From Adiantum capillus-veneris (Eukaryota > Streptophyta > Polypodiopsida > Polypodiales > Pteridaceae), in the NCBI GenBank assembly GCA_014529385.2, contig CM043942.1:64015184-64079183 (forward strand): a stretch of 64,000 nt of DNA, given 5' to 3'. A model generated the notes under the pieces. It had not been told where the DNA came from and ran no database searches. It saw only the letters and a list, made by a program, of their open reading frames with translations. Shown one piece after another: positions 55,087-64,000 of this stretch; positions within the stretch are counted from its first letter, which is position 1; every line of letters begins with the position of its first letter. A program made the position numbers and the translations under genes.

Positions 55087-56279
55087 ATCCCATCCGGCAC
55101 GAGATGCATGTCCCTCTGCAATTCCACTTGCTGCCTTTGGTGGTCGTCCTGAGAAGATCCATTGACTCCGTAAATGTCTCAATATTTGGCTGTAAGGTTG
55201 CTTGACATACAATGCCTGAGCCTCCTCATTTGCAATGGCAGATATAGCAGTTGCAACAAATGGAGGAGCATTCACAACAATGCGAGCCTTTCTAAATTTA
55301 TACACGCTAATCAGTCTTTCAAAGATCTCTTTGTTGTTTTGTTCATTGTGAAGCAAAACTTTTGCAGCATAGATTGAATGCTGCCCATCAAGAATCCAAT
55401 AATGATAATCTTTAATTTTTTGCTCCTCTACCTCTTCTACTGCCAAAGGAGTCCCCTTCTTTGATTTTGCATTTCGAACAGGCATCAAATATGCACATGC
55501 TGCAGGCTTGGTCGTACTCCGTGAAAATCCAAATAACACACTTTCAGCGTGTTTTTTATCCATAATACGTGCATTATAGTGATCAGGAGCAAGCCAACAA
55601 TTTTGAATAGGGATATCAAATTCCCTATATTGGAAAGGAAAATAATTTATGTACTTATTCATTCCACCTGTATCTTTTTCTTGTCCTTTCATGGCCTCAG
55701 CTTCTAAAACATCTGGATCCACAATTCTCATCTTTGACATTGAACCCTCTGTTGATGAGGATGCCAAAGATGCCTTGTCTACATCCAAAATGGAGCTAGT
55801 TCGCTTAGCTTCTACTTTCTGCACTTTTGCTTGCTTCTTTGTGGATGGTGGTCGTGAAGCTTTCACCTTTTTTCGTTGTAGTGTGGCAATGATGGAGCTT
55901 TGAAGTTGATCTGCTGTGATTTTGGATTTGATTCTGCAAACTTCCATCCTCGAGAAAACATTGTCTCTTCTTTGTTTCTAGACATGCGCTCCAATGCATA
56001 TGCTCCTGGAGATAGTTGAAATTCTAGATTCATTGGAACTAGAATGTCAATGCATTCCACCTCTGGATGACTATCAACTACAGAGACAGATGCTTCCACA
56101 ACTTGTCCAACATCTTCAAACAAGCTGTCATTATCCTTTTTGGCAATAAATAGATGCACCTTATGAAATTGTGCACCCTCTATACCATGTATGTCCAAAT
56201 ACCATTTCCTAAGATCATTGCAAGTATAGTCAACTGAGACAGCAACCCTTGCAACCTGTTTTTTTGGGAGCCATCTTTC
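55087..56279 (-). pseudogene. ParB/sulfiredoxin-like exon, frame-shifted
   Basis: The exon starts after TTTTCTTTTGTTTCAG (56280-56282) and ends at a consensus GTAAGT donor (55086). Its first 110 codons (VARVAVSVDYTCNDLRKWYL, HKVHLFIAKKD) are an unrecognised domain. A one- or two-base shift near 55945 leads into a 298-codon frame with a Lys-rich linker and then REFDIPIQNCWLAPDHYNAR and YWILDGQHSIYAA (residues 185-195). DGQH followed by AA is the ParB/Srx box; ParB-like domains occur fused to DNA methyltransferases in prokaryotes and phages. The frame remains open to the donor (ASRAGWD). With the next exons this would be ParB-like, methyltransferase-like, SET. Upstream exons would lie beyond the satellite array, outside the window. 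Confidence 0.7.
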
Positions 56280-56339
56280 CTGAAACAAAAGAAAAACCAA
56301 ATGTTATTTTAACATATACTTTTTTGTAATGGATTAAGT

Positions 56340-59300
56340 TTGTGTGAATACAAGTTCCACCACTTGTTCAAGCTAGATCTAAGCAAGTATACATAGTGAT
56401 CATTTAAGCTAGTAAACTAAGGGAAGGGAGAAGTAAGGTCCACCACTTGTCCAAGCTTAGCTCTAGACAACATGGAGAGATTGGAGGTCTACTAATTGTC
56501 TAATATAGGCTAACTATATTGAAACATAGAGAGAAGCAAAGGTCCACCACTTGTCCAATCTAGGGTCCATTGAAACATGGAGAGAAGGATGCTCCACCAT
56601 TTGTCCAAAATAGGCTCCATTGAAACATGAAGAGAAACAAGATGCACCATGTCTTTGAGATGCTAGGCTCCATTGAAATACCTTAAACCCATGATATTTT
56701 GTATATGTGGGGTTTAAATTCAAGGTCCACCACTTGTCCAACCTATTATCCCTAGTAGCATGAGTGGTTTGGTCTCAAGATTCACCACTTTTCCACTCTA
56801 TGTCATTATATTAAGAAGATCTGGGTGTTAAGGTCCACCACTTGTCCAACCTATAAGGCTATATCTTAAATGGTATTATTTACCACCACTTGGAATGCAC
56901 ATGATGGGTTTTACATAGGGGTACGGTTCCAAGGTCCACCACTTGTCCAAGCTAACTCTATTGAAACATAGAGAGAATCAAAGGTCCACCACTTGTCCAA
57001 GCTAGGCTCCATTGAAACATGGAGAGAAGGATGCTCCACCATTTGTCCAAGCCAGGTTTGATTGAAACATGAAGAGAAGCAAGCTGCACCATGTCTCCAA
57101 AATGCTAGGCTCCATTGAAATATCTTAAACCCATGATATTTCGTACATGGGGGGTTTACATTCAAGGTCCACCACTTGTCCAACCTATTATCACTAGTAG
57201 CATGAGTGGTTTGATGTCAAGATTCACCACTTTTCTACTCTATGTCATTATATTAAGAAGATCTGGGTGTTAAGGTCCACCACTTGTCCAACCTATAAGG
57301 CTATATCTTAAAGGGTATTCTTTCTCACCACTTGGAATGACCATGATAGGTTTTACATGGGGGTTTGGTTCCAAGTTCCACCACTTGTCCAAGCTAACTC
57401 TATTGAAACATAGAGAGAAGCAAAGGTCCACCACTTGTCTAAGCTAGGGTCCATTGAAACATGGAGAGAAGGATGCTCCACCATTTGTCCAAGATAGGCT
57501 CCATTGAAACATGAAGAGAAGCAAGCTGCACCATGTCTCCAAGATGCTAAGATCCATTGAAATACCTTAAACCCATGATATTTTGTACATGGGGAGTTTA
57601 CATTCAAGGTCCACCACTTGTCCAACCTATTATCTCTAGTAGCATGAGTGGTTTGGTCTGAAGATTCACCACTTTTCCACTCTATGTCATTACGTTAAGA
57701 AGATCTGGGTGTTAAGGTCGACCACTTGTCCAACCTATAAGGGTATATCTTAAAGGGTATTCTTTCTCACCACTTGAAATGTCCATGATATGTTTTACAT
57801 GGGGGTTTGGCTCCAAGGTCCACCACCTCTCCAAGCTAACTCTATTGAAACATAGAGAGAAACAAAGGTCCACCACTTGTCCAAGCTAGGCTCCATTGAA
57901 ACATGGAGAGAAGGATCCTCTACCATTTGTCGAAGCTAACTCTATTGAAACATGGGGGGTTTACATTCAAGGTCCACCACTTGTCCAACCTATTAACGCT
58001 AGTAGCATGAGTGGTTTGGTCTCAAGATTCACCACTTTTTCACTCTATGTCATTATATTAAGAATATTTGGGTGTTAAGGTCCACCACTTGTCCAACCTA
58101 TAAGGCTATATCTTAAGGGTTATTCTTTCTCACCACTTGGAGTGACCAGCATAGGTTTTACATGGGGTTTTTGTTTCAAGGTCCACCACTTGTCCAAGCT
58201 AACTCTATTGAAACATAGAGAGAATCAAAGGTCCACCACTTGTCCAAGCTAGGGTCCATTGAAACATGGAGAGAAGGATGCTCCACCATTTGTCCAAGAT
58301 ACACTCCATTGAAACATGAAGAGAAGCAAGCTACACCATGTCTCCAAGATGCTAGGCTCCATTGAAATACCTCAAACCCATGATATTTTGTACATGGGGG
58401 TTTACATTCAAGGTCCACCACTTGTCCAACCTATTATCTCTAGTAGCATGAGTGGTTTGGTCTCAAGATTCACCATTTTTCCACTCTATGTCATTCTATT
58501 AAGAATATATGGGTGCTAAGGTCCACCACTTGTCCAACCTATAAGGCCATATCTTAAACTTTATTCTTTCTCACCACTTGGAGTTACCAAGATAGGTTTT
58601 ACATGGGAGTTTGGTTCCAAGGCCCACCACTTGTCCAAGCTAACTCTATTGAAACATAGAGAGAAGCAAAGGTCCACCACTTGTCCAAGCTAGGCTCCAT
58701 TGAAACATGGAGAGAAGGATGCTCCACCATTTGTCCAAGATAGGCTCCATTGAAACATGAAGGGAAGCAATCTGCACCATGTCTCCAAGATTCTAGGATC
58801 CATTGAAATACCTTAAACCCACGATATTGTTTACATGTGGGGTTTAACGTCAAGGTCAGTCACTTTTCCAAGCTATTATCCCTAGTAGCACTAGTGGTTG
58901 GGTCTCAAGATTTACCACTTTTCCACTCTATGTCGTTATATTATGAAGATCTAGGTTCTAAGGTCGACCACTTGTCCAACCTATAAGGCTAGATCTTAAA
59001 GGGTATTATTTCTCACCACTTGGAATGACCATGATATGTTTTACATGGGGGTTTGGTTTCAAGGTCCACCACTTGTCCAAGCTAACTCTATGGAAACATA
59101 GAGAGAAGCAAAGGTCCACCACTTGTCCAAGCTAGGCTCCACTGAGACATTTAGAGAAGGATGATCCCCCATTGGTGGAAGATAGGCTTCATTGAAACAT
59201 GAAAAGAAGCAAGTTGCACCATGTCTCCAAGATTCTAGCATCCATTGAAATACCTTAAACCCACGATATTGTTTACATGTGGGGTTTAACGTCAAGGTCA

Positions 59301-62300
59301 GTCACTTTTCCAAGCTATTATCCCTAGTAGCATGAGTGGTTTGGTCTCAAGATTCACCACTTTTCCACTCTATGTCATTATATAAAGAAGATCTAGGTGT
59401 TAAGGTCGACCACTTGTCCAACCTATAAGCGTATATCTTAAAGGGTATTCTTTCTCACCACTTGAAATGTCCATGATATGTTTTACATAGGGGTTTGGTT
59501 CCAAGGTCCACCACTTATCCAAGCTAACTTTATTCTTCTCATAGAGAGAAGCAAAAGGTCCACCACTTGTCCAAGCTAGGCTCCATTGAAACATGGAGAG
59601 AAGGATGCTCCACCATTTGTCGAAGCTAACTCTATTGAAACATGGAAGGTTTACATTCAAGGTCCACCAGTTGTCCAACCTATTAACGCTAGTAGCATGA
59701 GGGGTTTGGTCTCAAGATTCACCACTTTTTCACTCTGTGTTATTATATTAAGAATATTTGGGTATTAAGGTCCACCACTTGTCCAACCTATAAGACTATA
59801 TCTTAATGGTTATTCTTTCTGACCACTTGGAGTGACCATGAAAGGTTTTACATGGGGGTTTGGTTCCAAGGTCCACCACTTGTCCAAGCTAACTCTATTC
59901 AAACATAGAGAGAAGCAAAGGTCCACCACTTGTCTAAGCTAGGGTCTATTGAAACATGGAGAGAAGGATGCTCCACCATTTGTCCAAGATAGACTCCATT
60001 GAAACATGAAGAGAAGCAAGCTGCACCATATCTCCAAGATTCTAGACTCCATCGAAATACCTTAAACCCACGTTATTTTGTACATGGGGAGTTTACATTC
60101 AAGATCAACAATTTGTCCAACCTATTATCGCTAGTAGCATGAGTGGTTTGCTCTCAAGATTCACCACTTTCCACTCTCTATCATTATATTAAGAATTTTG
60201 GGTGTTAAGGTCCACCACTTGTCCAACCTATAAGACTATATCTTAATGGTTATTCTTTCTCACCCTTGAAAGACTATATCTTAATGGTTATCCCTAGCTA
60301 TTATTGCTAGTAGCCTGAGTGGTTTGGTCTCAAGATTCACCACTTTTATTAAGAATATGTGGGTGTTAAGGTCCACCACTTGTCCAACCTATAAGGCTAC
60401 ATCTTAAAGGTTATTCTTTCTTACTACTTGGAGTGACCATGATAGGTTTTACATGGGGGTTTGGTTCCAAGGTCCACCACTTGTCCAAGCTAACTCTATT
60501 GAAACATAGAGAGAAGCAAAGGTCCACCCCTTGTCTAAGCTAGGGTCCATTGAAACATGGAGAGAAGGATGCTCCACCATTTGTCCAAGGTAGGCTCCAT
60601 TGAAACATGAGGAGAATCAAGGTGCACCATGTCTCCAAGATGCTAGGCTCCATCGAAAAACATTAAACCCATGATATGTCGTAGATGAGGGGTTTACATT
60701 CAAGGTCCAACACTTGTCCAAGCTATTATTGGTAGTAGCCTGAGTGGTTTGGTCTCAAGATTCACCATTTCCACTCTATGTCATTATATTAAGAATATGC
60801 GCGTGTTAAGGTCCACCACTTGTCCAACCTATAAGGCTACATCTTAAAGGTTATTCTTTATTACCACTTGGAGTGACCATGATAGGTTTTACATGGGGGT
60901 TTGGTTCCAAGGTCCACCACTTGTCCAAGCTAACTCTATTGAAAATAGAGAGAAACAAAGGTCCACCACTTGTCCAAGCTAGGGTCCATTGAAACATGGA
61001 GAGAAGGATGCTCCACCATTTGTCCAAGATAGGCTCCATTGAAACATGACGAGAAGCAAGCTGCACCATGTCTCCAAGATGCTAGGCTCCATCGAAATAC
61101 ATTAAACCCACGATATTTCGTAGATGAGGGGTTTACATTCAAGGTCCACCACTTGTCCAAGCTATTATTGCTAGTAGCCTGAGTGGTTTGGTCTCAAGAT
61201 TCACCACTTTTATTAAGAATATGTGGGTGTTAAGGTCCACCACTTGTCCAACCTATAAGGCTACATCTTAAAGGTTATTCTTTCTTACTACTTGGAGTGA
61301 CCATGATAGGTTTTACATGGGGGTTTGGTTCCAAGGTCCACCACTTGTCCAAGCTAACTCTATTGAAACATAGAGAGAAGCAAAGGTCCACCCCTTGTCT
61401 AAGCTAGGGTCCATTGAAACATGGAGAGAAGGATGCTCCACCATTTGTCCAAGGTAGGCTCCATTGAAACATGAGGAGAAGCAAGGTGCACCATGTCTCC
61501 AAGATGCTAGGCTCCATCGAAAACATTAAACCCACGATATGTCGTAGATGAGGGGTTTACATTCAAGGTCCACCACTTGTCCAAGCTATTATTGCTAGTA
61601 GCCTGAGTGGTTTGGTCTCAAGATTCACCACTTTTCCACTCTATGTCATTATATTAAGAATATGCGCGTGTTAAGGTCCACCACTTGTCCAACCTATAAG
61701 GCTACATCTTAAAGGTTATTCTTTATTACCACTTGGAGTGACCATGATAGGTTTTACATGGGGTTTGGTTCCAAGGTCCACCACTTGTCCAAGCTAACTC
61801 TATTGAAACATAGAGAGAAGCAAAGGTCCACCCCTTGTCCAAGCTAGGGTCCATTGAAACATGGAGAGAAGGATGCTCCACCATTTGTCCAAGATAGGCT
61901 CCATTGAAACATGACGAGAAGCAAGCTGCACCATGTCTCCAAGATGCTAGGCTCCATCGAAAAACATTAAACCCACGATATTTCGTAGATGAGGGGTTTA
62001 CATTCAAGGTCCACCACTTGTCCAAGCTATTATTGCTAGTAGCCTGAGTGGTTTGGTCTCAAGATTCACCACTTTTCCACTCTATGTCATTAATTAAGAA
62101 TATGGTGTTAAGGTCCACCACTTGTCCAACCTATAAGGCTACATCTTAAAGGTTATTCTTTCTTACACTTGGAGTGACCATGATAGGTTTTACATGGGGG
62201 TTTGGTTCCAAGGTCCACCACTTGTCCAAGCTAACTCTATTGAAACATAGAGAGAAGCAAAGGTCCACCCCTTGTCTAAGCTAGGGTCCATTGAAACATG

Positions 62301-64000
62301 GAGAGAAGGATGCTCCACCATTTGTCCAAGGTAGGCTCCATTGAAACATGAGGAGAAGCAAGGTGCACCATGTCTCCAAGATGCTAGGCTCCATCGAAAA
62401 ACATTAAACCCACGATATGTCGTAGATGAGGGGTTTACATTCAAGGTCCACCACTTGTCCAAGCTATTATTGCTAGTAGCCTGAGTGGTTTGGTCTCAAG
62501 ATTCACCACTTTTCCACTCTATGTCATTATATTAAGAATATGCGCGTGTTAAGGTCCACCACTTGTCCAACCTATAAGGCTATATCTTAAAGGTTATTCT
62601 TTCTTACCACTTGGAGTGACCATGATAGGTTTTACATGGGGGTTTGGTTCCAAGGTCCACCACTTGTCCAAGCTAACTCTATTGAAACATAGAGAGAAGT
62701 AAAAAGGTCCACCACTTGTCCAAGCTAGGGTCCATTGAAACATGGAGAGAAGGATGCTCCACCATTTGTCCAAGATAGGCTCCATTGAAACATGACGAGA
62801 AGCAAGCTGCACCATGTCTCCAAGATGCTAGGCTCCATCGAAATACATTAAACCCACGATATTTCGTAGATGAGGGGTTTACATTCAAGGTCCACCACTT
62901 GTCCAAGCTATTATTGCTAGTAGCCTGAGTGGTTTGGTCTCAAGATTCACCACTTTTATTAAGAATATGTGGGTGTTAAGGTCCACCACTTGTCCAACCT
63001 ATAAGGCTACATCTTAAAGGTTATTCTTTCTTACTACTTGGAGTGACCATGATAGGTTTTACATGGGGGTTTGGTTCCAAGGTCCACCACTTGTCCAAGC
63101 TAACTCTATTGAAACATAGAGAGAAGCAAAGGTCCACCCCTTGTCTAAGCTAGGGTCCATTGAAACATGGAGAGAAGGATGCTCCACCATTTGTCCAAGG
63201 TAGGCTCCATTGAAACATGAGGAGAAGCAAGGTGCACCATGTCTCCAAGATGCTAGGCTCCATCGAAAAACATTAAACCCACGATATGTCGTAGATGAGG
63301 GGTTTACATTCAAGGTCCACCACTTGTCCAAGCTATTATTGCTAGTAGCCTGAGTGGTTTGGTCTCAAGATTCACCACTTTTCCACTCTATGTCATTAAA
63401 TTAAGAATATGCGCGTGTTAAGGTCCACCACTTGTCCAACCTATAAGGCTACATCTTAAAGGTTATTCTTTCTTACCACTTGGAGTGACCATGATAGGTT
63501 TTACATGGGGGTTTGGTTCCAAGGTCCACCACTTGTCCAAGCTAACTCTATTGAAACATAGAGAGAAGCAAAGGTCCACCCCTTGTCCAAGCTAGGGTCC
63601 ATTGAAACATGGAGAGAAGGATGCTCCACCATTTGTCCAAGATAGGCTCCATTGAAACATGAGGAGAATCAAGTGCACCATGTCTCCAAGATGCTAGGCT
63701 CCATCGAAAAACATTAAACCCACGATATGTCGTAGATGAGGGGTTTACATTCAAGGTCCACCACTTGTCCAAGCTATTATTGCTAGTAGCCTGAGTGGTT
63801 TGGTCTCAAGATTCACCACTTTTATTAAATTAGAATATGGGCGTGTTAAGGTCCACCACTTGTCCAACCTATAAGGCTATATCTTAAAGGTTATTCTTTC
63901 TCACCACTTGGAGTGACCATGATAGGTTTTACATGGGGTTTGGTTCCAAGGTCCACCACTTGTCCAAGCTAACTCTATTGAAACATAGAGAGAAGCAAAG
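56340..64000 (-). repeat. Satellite array, ~440-bp unit, with higher-order dimers
   Basis: About 17 units, each marked by AAGGTCCACCACTTGTCCAA followed by CCTATAAGGCT (near 56833, 57275, 57717, 58081, 58523, 58967, 59403, 59770, 60210, 60370, 60810, 61233, 61675, 62112, 62555, 62985, 63423, 63855). A unit is composed of seven subunits of about 50-100 bp that all start with a variant of GGTCCACCACTTGTCC. From 60450 to 63950 two variants alternate at ~442 and ~427 bp, giving an ~870-bp dimer. The array runs to the window end, so its total size is unknown. Open frames on the minus strand (MDKWWTLNVNP-type, up to 99 codons) recur because of unit structure and are not genes. Confidence 0.95.

Noticed and set aside
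56514-63772. Many 60-99-codon minus-strand frames (MDKWWTLNVNP..., LAWTSGGPW...) as a repeat protein family
   Set aside because: They recur once per satellite unit, begin and end at arbitrary points, and vary like unselected DNA, with indels that shift frames.

Overview
The window looks like nuclear DNA of a land plant with a large, repeat-rich, AT-rich genome. Degenerate Ty3 (gypsy) and Ty1/copia LTR retrotransposons with plant-type pol domains, a CACTA DNA transposon, several MITEs, a decayed plant-type tRNA-Ala, long CT/CA microsatellites and intron-containing genes all point that way. The wording of the Ty3 integrases makes a fern or other seed-free plant my leading guess, but that rests on recalled similarity and is not proven. 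No bacterial operon, CRISPR array or rRNA is visible.

Layout. 0.77-2.9 kb: Ty3 pol relic with two zinc-binding integrase modules in tandem. 3.0-4.4 kb: microsatellite, a ~172-bp tandem repeat and a TTAGGTTAGCTTT-like tract. 4.4-8.5 kb: an array of alternating inverted repeats, split by a clean 1,619-bp non-autonomous CACTA element. 8.9-9.75 kb: a small transposase-associated zinc-motif ORF and a 12-bp minisatellite. 12.5-14.4 kb: reverse-strand copia fragment (LTR, PBS, gag, protease) abutting a Ty3 integrase relic. 15.4-27.7 kb: a forward-strand copia element broken many times: a 2.3-kb duplicated block, a MITE in the integrase region, a complete nested LTR element in the RT, and a second MITE in the 3' LTR. 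Beside it lies an ORF split by another MITE. 28-35 kb: old copia debris, a tRNA-Ala pseudogene, microsatellites and little else. 34.7-40 kb: a degenerate reverse-strand Ty3 element in canonical domain order.

40-64 kb is different. A ~440-bp satellite built from ~50-bp subunits (core GGTCCACCACTTGTCC) fills most of it. Embedded in it, all on the minus strand, are protein-coding exons with plausible splice sites: two HAD/FCP1-like phosphatase domains (42.7-43.5 and 48.6-49.8 kb, the second with a SAP-like tail), a SET-domain exon (50.5-51.0 kb), an exon with a methyltransferase-like glycine motif (53.6-55.0 kb) and a ParB/sulfiredoxin-like exon (55.1-56.3 kb). The last three can be read as one gene (ParB-like, methyltransferase-like, SET) whose introns are filled by the satellite. 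At least three frame disruptions suggest decay or assembly indels. The satellite runs in one orientation at 40-47.7 kb and in the opposite one from ~50 kb on, and at 60.4-64 kb it forms a recent ~870-bp two-monomer higher-order repeat. This satellite-embedded chromatin/DNA-modification-like gene set is the best candidate for something undescribed.
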